This document shows, one piece after another, positions 1 to 8,354 of a DNA stretch of 10,000 bases. Under the pieces are notes generated by a model that made no database searches, was not told where the DNA came from, and saw only the letters and a list, made by a program, of their open reading frames with translations. This DNA is from Penaeus vannamei. Lineage: Eukaryota > Arthropoda > Malacostraca > Decapoda > Penaeidae. Every line of letters starts with the position of its first letter. The stretch's first letter is position 1. The position numbers and the translations under genes were made by a program. The stretch lies in assembly GCF_042767895.1 (NCBI RefSeq), contig NC_091554.1:41198802-41208801 (forward strand), in the 5' to 3' direction.

Positions 1-224
1 CCTCCACCACCTCCCATCCCTCTCCCTCCCTCCCCCTCCCTTCCCCACCTCCACCACCTCCCATCTCCCACTCAACCATCACCTCCCACCCATCCCTCCT
101 CCACCCCTACCTCCCCATCCTCCACCCCCTTCCTCCACCCCCTCAAAACCCACACCTCCCCATCCTCCACCCCCACCACCTCCTCCCCCACCACCCCCAC
201 CCCCACCACCTCCCCCCTCTTTCC
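1..224. repeat. C-rich CCTCCACC minisatellite-like tract
   Basis: The + strand is almost only C, T and A, built from CCTCC, CCACC and CCCAT blocks. There is weak tandem order. A 17-base string at 1-17 recurs exactly at 48-64 (offset 47), and a 20-base string at 109-128 recurs at 154-173 (offset 45). Runs of three or more C at 13-46 (seven closely spaced runs) make the minus strand a good G-quadruplex candidate. The long minus-strand open frame here, rich in Gly, Val and Glu, is a translation of this repeat. The left edge is cut by the window. Confidence 0.85.
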
Positions 225-504
225 AGCAAGGAGGAAATCAAACAGGCAGAACATCCGGGCCACGAAAAACATACATTATATTAGGTGTCGTTATGGAGGC
301 CTTTTCCTTGGTCTTCCCGTTATGTTTATTTGGTCGTTTCATTTTTCTCTTGTTTTTTCCTTGTTTTTTGGTTCGGTTTGGTATTTTTTTTGCTGTTGTT
401 GTTTTATTTGTATTTTATTATTTTTTTTTTGTTTTTTATTTATTTATTTTGTTTTTGGTTCGGTTTGTTATTTTTTTGCTGTTGTTGTTTTATTTGTTAG
501 GGTT
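225..504. other. T-rich non-coding DNA
   Basis: About 60 bases of mixed sequence (225-285) are followed by T-dominated DNA with scattered G. Overlapping short open frames in this stretch translate to Phe, Leu and Tyr strings and look like composition artefacts. No promoter, RNA gene or transposon end was recognised. Confidence 0.6.
363..497. repeat. 87-bp tandem duplication in T-rich DNA
   Basis: A segment of about 48 bases at 363-411 recurs at 451-497, offset 86-87 bases. Shared landmarks in the same order are GGTTCGGTTTG, a T-run of 7 to 8, and GCTGTTGTTGTTTTATTTGT. The copies differ mainly in T-run length and one G/T change. The low divergence suggests a fairly recent local duplication. 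Confidence 0.85.
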
Positions 505-1562
<1,058 letters not shown>

Positions 1563-1699
1563 TAAAAGAAAGAGAAAGAATAAAAGAAAAGGATGATAAA
1601 TGAACACAAAAGAAGAAAAAAGAAAAGAAAAGATGAAAAACGCCATAAATATGTCCAGACATTTATAACAAGAACTGGAATTAAACTGATATCATTAAT
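1563..1699. other. Purine-rich decay and short single-copy-looking island
   Basis: 1563-1640 is A-rich purine sequence continuing the decay of the (GA)n tract. 1641-1699 has mixed base composition with no internal repeat, and it separates the GA and CA tracts. It is one of the few places suited to unique sequence matching. No coding or RNA signature was seen. Confidence 0.6.
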
Positions 1700-1725
1700 C
1701 ACACACACACACAGACACACCCACC

Positions 1726-1784
<59 letters not shown>

Positions 1785-1871
1785 ACACAAACACGTACAC
1801 ACACACAGACACACAAACACACACCCACAGGCACACACACACACACACACACGCACACACACACACACACA
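1700..1871. repeat. (CA)n microsatellite, compound and interrupted
   Basis: (CA)n begins after ATTAATC and ends at AGGCCCTGC. The longest perfect stretch is about 1734-1780. Interruptions include ACAG, a CCCA-type insert at 1719-1734, and AATCACACAAACACGT at about 1780-1797. Alternating purine-pyrimidine DNA of this length is known to favour Z-DNA. Frames on both strands are open only because CA/TG repeats lack stops. Confidence 0.96.
1719..1734 (-). repeat. (ACCC)4 insert; (GGGT)4 on the minus strand
   Basis: Four perfect ACCC units sit inside the (CA)n tract. The minus strand reads GGGT four times in a row, so four G3 tracts are separated by single T loops. One-nucleotide loops and G3 tracts define the most stable class of parallel G-quadruplex known from biophysical work. 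Formation here is inferred. Confidence 0.85.
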
Positions 1872-2109
1872 GGCCCTGCATGGTGTCTCAAACAAACAAT
1901 CACACACTCCCACTTACTGCAACGACTCTGCAATGTCAGATCATTTGCAAGGGAAACCACACTCTGTTGAGTTGGTGTTGATGTGTTCAGGGTGCAGCTG
2001 AGGCCGATTAGGAGGTGGCATGTGTCATGTGTCATGTGTCATGTGTCAGAGGATACGACTCGGAAAAATTGTATGTACAAATATACAAGAATATGTGTGC
2101 GCGGAAGGG
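1872..2109. other. Single-copy-looking island
   Basis: Mixed composition without long simple repeats apart from the heptamer array at 2019-2048. It includes a CAGCTG E-box-type hexamer near 1996, which is common by chance. No open frame has recognisable protein similarity, and no tRNA-like or other RNA fold was evident. It could serve as unique flank for the neighbouring CA tract. Confidence 0.55.
2019..2048. repeat. (CATGTGT)4 heptamer microsatellite
   Basis: Four perfect CATGTGT units at 2019, 2026, 2033 and 2040, followed by CA before divergence. Heptamer periods are less common than the di- and trinucleotide repeats that dominate the window. Confidence 0.95.
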
Positions 2110-2133
2110 TTGTGTGTGTGTGTGTGTGTGTGT
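2110..2133. repeat. (TG)12 microsatellite
   Basis: A perfect 24-base (TG)n run. It is on the opposite strand sense to the CA tracts on either side. It is followed by GTAGCTAC, an 8-bp palindrome at 2132-2139. Confidence 0.95.
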
Positions 2134-2214
2134 AGCTACGCATGGATACATATACATGCGGTTGTATACACATGAGGACTTGATGTACGTATATGCATTG
2201 TATATACAAAAAGT
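2134..2214. other. Short AT/GC-alternating island with a palindrome
   Basis: The segment is rich in TATAC, CATG and GTAC steps. TTGTATATACAA at 2198-2209 is a perfect 12-bp palindrome. No gene is evident. Confidence 0.5.
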
Positions 2215-2573
2215 ACATTCACACACATACGCACACAGACCCACACACACACAGAAACTCACACACATACACACTCACACAGAAACTCACACACATAAAC
2301 ACATAAAAACTCATACACACACACACACAGAAACCCACACACACACACAGAAACCCACGCACACAGAGAAACTCACACACACACACGCAGAAACCCACGC
2401 TCACAGAGAAACTCACACACACACACGCAGAAACTCACACTCAATACACAAACTCGTATACAAACGGACACAAACTCACGTGCAAACAACTACACGCACA
2501 AACAGGCACACGCACACAAAATCTCACACAGCACACGTACACTCGCCCCGCACACACACACGCACACGAGCAG
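2215..2573. repeat. Degenerate CA-rich tract with GAAACTCAC motifs
   Basis: CACACA blocks punctuated by GAAACTC, GAAACCC and similar. GAAACTCACACACAT recurs at 2254 and 2282 (28 bp apart), then the tract becomes a regular 20-bp array (2321-2440). After 2441 it decays into irregular ACACAAACTC, CACGTGCAAAC and CACGCACAC motifs and ends at the G-rich block. The long open frame through here encodes Thr-His strings from the repeat and is not a gene. Confidence 0.9.
2321..2440. repeat. 20-bp minisatellite with 40-bp higher order
   Basis: Six contiguous 20-base units start at 2321, 2341, 2361, 2381, 2401 and 2421. Units 1, 2, 4 and 6 carry CAGAAAC (with CCCAC, or CTCAC in unit 6); units 3 and 5 carry CAGAGAAACTCAC. 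Thus 2361-2400 and 2401-2440 form two 40-bp dimers differing at about four positions. The alternation shows that the 40-bp dimer was the later unit of amplification. Confidence 0.9.
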
Positions 2574-2760
2574 CATTTAGAGGAAGCGCACACAGTTCGC
2601 GGAGTGTAGAGAGAGCAGCGACAGGGGGGGAGGGGGAGAGGGGGGAAAGGAGATGAGGATCGAAGGGGGGTGACGGGCGGTAGGAGTGGGGGAGGGGGGC
2701 CAGGAGAGGTCAGGGGTCACGGGGTGAAGCTGAGGCTGTAACACGACCCAGCGGTCCTTA
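2574..2760. other. GC-rich, G-run-rich block
   Basis: The first part (2574-2620) has several CpG dinucleotides (GCGC, TTCGCGG, AGCG). From 2624 the + strand has G-runs of 7, 5, 6, 6, 3, 5 and 6 up to 2699, predicting G-quadruplex formation on the + strand (for example 2624-2645). From 2700 to 2760 the sequence is mixed and unrepetitive. It might be a regulatory GC-rich element, but no TATA or initiator was identified and function is unproven. Confidence 0.6.
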
Positions 2761-2794
2761 CCCCCTCCCTCGTCCTCCCTCTCCCCCTCCCCCC
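2625..2794. repeat. 18-bp perfect inverted repeat, G-rich arm and C-rich arm
   Basis: 2625-2642 reads GGGGGGAGGGGGAGAGGG and 2777-2794 is its exact reverse complement. The spacer is 134 bases and contains mixed sequence. Arms are low complexity, so chance pairing is easier than for complex sequence, but every base matches. Confidence 0.85.
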
Positions 2795-2893
2795 TCCCAT
2801 CCCTCTCGACCGAGCGCCTCTCCTGCCGGACCCCTCCCCACCCCCACCCCCTTCCTCCTCTCCCCTCCCCCTCCCCTTCCACGTCGCTCCCGC
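2761..2893. repeat. C-rich polypyrimidine block
   Basis: CCCTCC-type sequence with runs such as C5, C6 and C5, almost all pyrimidine except ATCCCTCTCGACCGAGCG near 2799-2816 and GCCGGA near 2825. The minus strand is a G-quadruplex candidate. It mirrors the G-rich block at 2624-2699, so the strand bias in G reverses at about 2740-2760. Confidence 0.85.
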
Positions 2894-3129
2894 CAAGTTT
2901 ATACTTCGTTTTCTTTCGTTTTTTTCTTCTTCTTCTTCTATTTTTTGTTGTTCTACTTCGTCGTTTTCCCTTCTTTTTATTTAGTTATTTCTCTTTTAGT
3001 TTACGTTTTAGTTAGCTGTTTGTTTCCTAATTATTGTAAGAATTTTACGTCACTTATGCCTTTCACTCTGTATCTGTCACTCTCTTCTTTCCACACTATC
3101 TGTTTCTTATATAATAACCTTTTTTAAAC

Positions 3130-3133
<4 letters not shown>
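2894..3133. other. T-rich island, no gene recognised
   Basis: Pyrimidine-rich, mostly T, with TTC triplets at 2926-2940, then mixed AT-rich sequence. The 60-codon open frame at 2945-3127 would give a hydrophobic peptide rich in Leu, Phe, Tyr and Ser with no recognised family; I treat it as composition-driven. A CREB-type half site TTACGTCA at 3045-3052 is noted but unsupported by context. Confidence 0.55.
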
Positions 3134-3733
<600 letters not shown>

Positions 3734-4040
3734 CTGATTCCACTTTTCCGCAGCCACGTCCAAGAAAATAACTGAAATCCACTTAACTCAACACCAAGAT
3801 GCAAACCACTTGCCTTTTTGCAATACACTAACACTTTTCGTATCAAACCGACTCATACAAGATTTCGCAACAATTTTTTTTTTTTTTTTACAGGAGGGCA
3901 AGAAAAATAGAAAGAAAACAAAACAAAAAAAAATCTGACATATCATCACATCGACCTTTTATGCAAATCAGCATAATGTTATTTCTGCATTATACTTCAG
4001 TGCATATGAACAAGGATGGGGCAAAATGCTACCACACACA
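3734..4040. other. Single-copy-looking island
   Basis: Mixed sequence with no tandem order: the longest complex segment between the trinucleotide block and the TATC array. It holds a T16-ACAG splice-acceptor-like site, an A-rich stretch (3901-3933), a perfect octamer motif ATGCAAAT at 3961-3968, and a 6-bp inverted repeat TTATGC/GCATAA (3959-3964 and 3971-3976, 6-base spacer) overlapping the octamer. No protein family was recognised in any frame. Confidence 0.6.
3874..3893 (+). promoter_or_regulatory. Splice-acceptor-like T16-ACAG site
   Basis: Sixteen T bases (3874-3889) are followed by ACAG and then GAGG, matching the animal 3' splice consensus of polypyrimidine tract, CAG and G. A possible branch-point sequence (CTCAT) lies about 37 bases upstream of the AG. 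Downstream, one frame stays open from 3895 to the TGA at 4069-4071 (58 codons). An isolated T-run before AG is also expected by chance in T-rich DNA, so this is only a candidate. Confidence 0.25.
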
Positions 4041-4580
4041 TCTGTATCTACTTTTATCTATCTATCGGTGAACATACATACTTATATCTCTTTCTATCTG
4101 ACTATCATCTATCTATATATGTATCTATGTCTATCTATCTATTATATATCTATATGTATCTATGTCTATCTATCTATGGTATATCTATATGTATCTATGT
4201 CTATCTATCTATGGTATATCTATATGTATCTATGTTTATCTATCTACTATATATCTATATGTATCTGTGTCTATCTATCTATTATATATCTATATGTATC
4301 TATGTCTATCTATATATTATATATCTAAATGCATCTATGTCTATCTGTCTATTATATATCTATATGTATCTGTGTCTATCTATTATATATATATATATAT
4401 ATATATGTGTATATTCATTTTTCTCTTTTCTATTCATCTACCTATTTGTCAATCTCGTAGCTATCTACATGCATGTTCATCTATCTGTCAATCTATATAT
4501 CTACTAGTGTATCTATCTATCTACCTATCCATCTAATCATCTGTCTATCTATTTACCTATCTGTCTATCTATCTATTTCT
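4041..4580. repeat. TATC/ATCT tetranucleotide region
   Basis: Degenerate ATCT repeats from 4041 lead into the regular 35-bp array (4121-4400), a (TA)n run at 4383-4406, a short mixed gap (4407-4473), and another ATCT stretch with CTGTCTAT variants (4474-4580). Several long frames give Tyr, Ile, Leu and Ser peptides; they exist because the repeat has few stops. Confidence 0.92.
4121..4400. repeat. 35-bp minisatellite, 8 units
   Basis: The landmark GTATCTATGT or close variant starts at 4121, 4156, 4191, 4226, 4261, 4296, 4331 and 4366, each exactly 35 bases apart. The unit is GTATCTATGT, then CTATCTATCT, then ATTATATATC, then TATAT. Units 2 and 3 share a GGT variant and are identical to each other. 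The last unit merges into (TA)n. Because 35 is not a multiple of three, all three frames carry the same 35-residue peptide pattern in rotation. Confidence 0.95.
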
Positions 4581-4688
4581 ATAATAGAAACCAATCTCAT
4601 ATAAACCAAACCAAACTTATATAAAAGTCGCATCAATTCAAATTCCAACTTCAAGATTGGGCGTCGTGCTAGGCCAGCTCCTGGGTGT
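4581..4688. other. Short single-copy-looking island
   Basis: Mixed sequence between the TATC region and the CT region, with a repeated CATATAAACC / CTTATATAAAAG style motif and the sequence GGGCGTCGTGCTAGGCCAG near 4659. It contains the TATA-like element described separately. No coding similarity was recognised. Confidence 0.5.
4618..4656 (+). promoter_or_regulatory. Candidate TATA box with initiator-like site
   Basis: TATATAAAAG at 4618-4627 is a strong match to the animal TATA consensus. TCAAGA at 4651-4656 matches the arthropod initiator TCA-N-K-Y at five of six positions and puts a start A at 4653, about 33 bases from the TATA start at 4620. No downstream promoter element is visible, and the predicted transcript would enter CT repeats. 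An AT-rich neighbourhood makes chance TATA matches likely. Confidence 0.22.
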
Positions 4689-5160
<472 letters not shown>

Positions 5161-5511
5161 CTCGTTACCGTCCGTGTTGAGCTGTTCACTTGTTCATGTC
5201 GACAGAAGGAACCACGCCCTGTGTTCGGCTATCAGCGTGGAAGCATTTGTAAGGTCGATTCTGGCCTTTATTTATGTTCTCTGAATCTGTTATTGGATGG
5301 AAGTCTTCGATGATCGAATTCCCGTTATGATAAGCTTGGTATATTTTTTTTTTTTTTTTTTTTTTTTTAGGTTTGTTTGGTTTCGTAGTTTGGTGGTCAC
5401 GTTTTCTTAGTTTGGGTGTTCGTATCTTTTTTTGTTTTGTTTATTTTTTATTCTTATTTTTATTTTTATTATATTTTTATACTTCTCGGTCTTAATTTTC
5501 CGGGTTTTCTT
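5161..5511. other. Largest central single-copy-looking island, with poly(T)
   Basis: 5161-5343 has balanced composition and no internal repeat, the most gene-like base composition in the window. Two frames remain open across 5161-5284 and 5161-5313 respectively but only as extensions of frames running out of CT repeats, and the peptides match no family I know. It is followed by (T)25 at 5344-5368 and AG, then T-rich sequence with GTTTGG motifs to 5511. It may be a degraded transposon or a bit of conserved non-coding DNA; neither can be shown from sequence alone. Confidence 0.55.
5344..5368. repeat. Poly(T)25 tract
   Basis: Twenty-five consecutive T, followed by AGGTTTG. It could be a poly(A) tail of a minus-strand retroposon whose body would lie at higher coordinates, or simple homopolymer expansion. 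No target-site duplication was found, so the retroposon reading is weak. Confidence 0.9.
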
Positions 5512-5578
5512 TCTCTCTCTCTCTCTCTCTCTCTCACTCGGTCTCAATCTTTCGGCCTCTCTCTCTCCCTCTCTCTCT

Positions 5579-5658
<80 letters not shown>

Positions 5659-5730
5659 ACCTCTTTCGGTCTTTCTCCGTCTCTCTGTCTCCCCCTCGCT
5701 TTTTTCTCCCCCATTTATCTCTTTGCTTCT
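5512..5730. repeat. (CT)n tract, interrupted
   Basis: (TC)n at 5512-5535, a spacer with CACTCGGTCTCAATCTTTCGG, CT blocks with CCCT variants, then near-perfect (TC)n at 5584-5651. It decays to 5730 through CTCTTTCGGTCTTTCTCCGTC-like pyrimidine sequence. The related TTTCGG motif appears on both sides of the core. Confidence 0.93.
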
Positions 5731-5798
5731 GTAAGTAATTGCAAATAATCTCTGATCAGTAAGTCAAACAGCTGATTACCCTCAGTTCAGCCACCTCT
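5731..5798. other. Short island with donor-like GTAAGT
   Basis: Non-repetitive bridge between the CT tract and the CATCACC array. GTAAGT at 5731-5736 matches the core of the animal 5' splice consensus, but the preceding TCT does not match the usual exon end, and no exon is visible upstream. Confidence 0.4.
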
Positions 5799-6176
5799 CA
5801 TCACCACCAAAACGTCACCACCAAGTTATCTCCACCAAAACATCACGACCAAAGCATCACCATCAAATTATTCTTACCAAAACTTCACCACCAAAACTTC
5901 ATCATTATCTATCATCACTCATCATCACATTCATCACCAACAAAAAATAAAAGGTGCATCGCCATCTTACATTCATGATAACCATCATCTTATTCATCAT
6001 CACATTCATCATCATCATCAAATTCGTCATCATTCATCAGATTTATCCTCACTACATTCACCACCACCACATCATCACCTCTCATACATCACTGCTAAAA
6101 CATTCACCATCATCACCAAAATACCACATCACATTCATCACCACCAGAACACCACCTTCCATTCATCACCACCAAG
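5799..6176. repeat. Degenerate flank of the CATCACCACCAAA satellite
   Basis: Loosely repeated 12-13 base motifs of the CATCACCACCAAA kind, with substitutions (AACGTCACC, AACATCACGACC, AAGCATCACC) and patches of pure CATCAT. The order is irregular compared with the array at 6177-6812. Degenerate edges around a homogeneous centre are the known signature of tandem arrays evolving by unequal exchange. Confidence 0.88.
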
Positions 6177-6812
6177 GCACATCACCACCAAAACACCAAA
6201 ATTCATCACCACCAAAGCACATCACCAAAACACCACCATACATCACCACCAAAGCACATCACCATTCATCACCACCATTCATCACCACCAAAGCACATCA
6301 CCAAAACACCACCATTCATCACCACCAAAGCACATCACCAAAAACACCACCATTCATCACCACCAAAGCACATCACCATTCATCACCACCAAAGCACATC
6401 ACCAAAACACCACCATTCATCACCACCAAAGCACATCACCAAAACACCACCATTCATCACCACCAAAGCACATCACCATTCATCACCACCATTCATCACC
6501 ACCAAAGCACATCACCAAAACACCACCATTCATCACCACCAAAGCACATCACCAAAACACCACCATTCATCACCACCAAAGCACATCACCATTCATCACC
6601 ACCATTCATCACCACCAAAGCACATCACCAAAACACCACCATTCATCACCACCAAAGCACATCACCAAAACACCACCATTCATCACCACCAAAGCACATC
6701 ACCAAAACACCACCATTCATCACCACCAAAACACCACCATTCATCACCACCAAAGCACATCACCAAAACACCACCATCCATCACCACCAAAACACCACCA
6801 TTCGTCATCACC
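6177..6812. repeat. Satellite-like array with A-A-B higher-order repeat
   Basis: Units begin at GCACATCACC. Starts are 6177, 6217, 6254, 6293, 6330, 6368, 6394, 6431, 6468, 6507, 6544, 6581, 6620, 6657, 6694 and 6755. Type A is 37 bp (contains CCAAAACACCACCATTCATC); type B is 39 bp (contains two ATTCATCACCACC blocks). They run A-A-B five times: 6177-6292, 6293-6393 (third unit only 26 bp), 6394-6506, 6507-6619 and 6620-6754 (third unit expanded to 61 bp). The two middle repeats are each 113 bp. The + strand has about one G per unit and no stop in any frame, which creates the 354-codon His, Thr and Pro-rich open frame at 5954-7018; I do not call it a gene. Confidence 0.95.
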
Positions 6813-6876
6813 TTTTATTCCTCATCACCACCGCCCTCCTCCTCGCCTTCACATCACCACCAGCGCCTTCCTCTGC
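6813..6876. repeat. Degenerate right edge of the satellite
   Basis: Sequence drifts from CATCACC motifs into CCTCCTCCTCGCC and CACCACCAGCGCC before ending at CACCAATTTACTG. It mirrors the degenerate left flank but is much shorter. Confidence 0.65.
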
Positions 6877-7042
6877 CACCTCACCAATTTACTGTTGTCT
6901 CCTGCAGTGCGTTCTTGTCAGGGTCTGCCGACGTGTGTGTGTCTGTCTGTATATAAATGCTATTTGGGCGTGTAATGCGTGCAAAGACTGTTTATTAAAT
7001 GCGTCTGTGGCGATGTGATCTTTTTTTGTGTGATCTCTTCTA

Positions 7043-7049
<7 letters not shown>
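6877..7049. other. Single-copy-looking island
   Basis: Mixed sequence with GT-rich patches (ACGTGTGTGTGTCTGTCTG at 6931-6949) and TATATAAAT at 6950-6958. It runs into the CT field at 7050. The TATA-like string has no initiator at the expected distance. No coding family or RNA fold was recognised. Confidence 0.5.
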
Positions 7050-8092
<1,043 letters not shown>

Positions 8093-8188
8093 CCCCCACT
8101 CCCTCCCCCCTTCCCTCCTACCTTCCCTCCCTCCCTCTCATCCTACCCCAACTCCCCCCACTCCCTCCCCCTCCCCATACCCCTCCTC
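8093..8188. repeat. C-rich block with strong minus-strand G-quadruplex candidate
   Basis: C-runs of 5 (8093-8097), 3 (8101-8103), 6 (8105-8110) and 3 (8113-8115) have spacers of only 3, 1 and 2 bases, so the minus strand fits the tight G3+N1-3 quadruplex pattern. CCCTCC and CCCCA motifs continue to 8188. Confidence 0.88.
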
Positions 8189-8354
8189 TCGTGCGCTCGA
8201 ATGACTGTGTGTGCCGTGACCGTGCGTGTGTCTGTACGTACGTGCGTGCCGAGGACGAACGCGTGTGTGTCTGTGTGTGTGTAAGACGATACTGAGCTCA
8301 GTGGCAGTCAGCGGGAGGCATTTAAACGGTGCCACTTGTCACAACAAGGTGGTC
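8189..8354. other. CpG-rich single-copy-looking island with palindromes
   Basis: Between a C-rich and a G-rich block lies mixed DNA rich in CG and GT (GTGCGCTCG, CGTACGTACGTGCGTGCC, GACGAACGCG). ACTGAGCTCAGT at 8291-8302 is a perfect 12-bp palindrome, GTACGTAC at 8234-8241 a perfect 8-bp one, and GTGGCA (8301-8306) pairs with TGCCAC (8330-8335). Many CpGs suggest less methylation-driven decay or a regulatory role, but no gene start was identified. Confidence 0.55.

Noticed and set aside
1872..2109. Possible tRNA or small RNA gene in the single-copy-looking island
   Set aside because: No A-box and B-box pair, no T-loop GTTCRANNC string with matching stems, and no terminator-like T-run downstream.
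3045..3052. TTACGTCA as a CREB/ATF site
   Set aside because: A single 8-base match in a T-rich island without other promoter signals is within chance expectation.
5305..5345. EcoRI and HindIII sites (GAATTC, AAGCTT) close together, suggesting vector contamination
   Set aside because: The surrounding bases do not follow any polylinker order I know, and the sites alone are common by chance.
5344..5511. Poly(T)25 as the tail of a minus-strand SINE or LINE
   Set aside because: The candidate body is only T-rich sequence with no polymerase III boxes, reverse-transcriptase fragments or target-site duplication.
5731..5736. GTAAGT as a 5' splice donor
   Set aside because: Upstream bases TCT do not match an exon end and the sequence before it is CT repeat, not exon-like.
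6177..6812. Regular repeats possibly forming a CRISPR array
   Set aside because: Units are contiguous and have no unique spacers, no cas genes are near, and the window looks animal in composition.
6950..6958. TATATAAAT as a second TATA box
   Set aside because: No initiator-like sequence lies 25 to 35 bases downstream, and TA-rich strings are common here.
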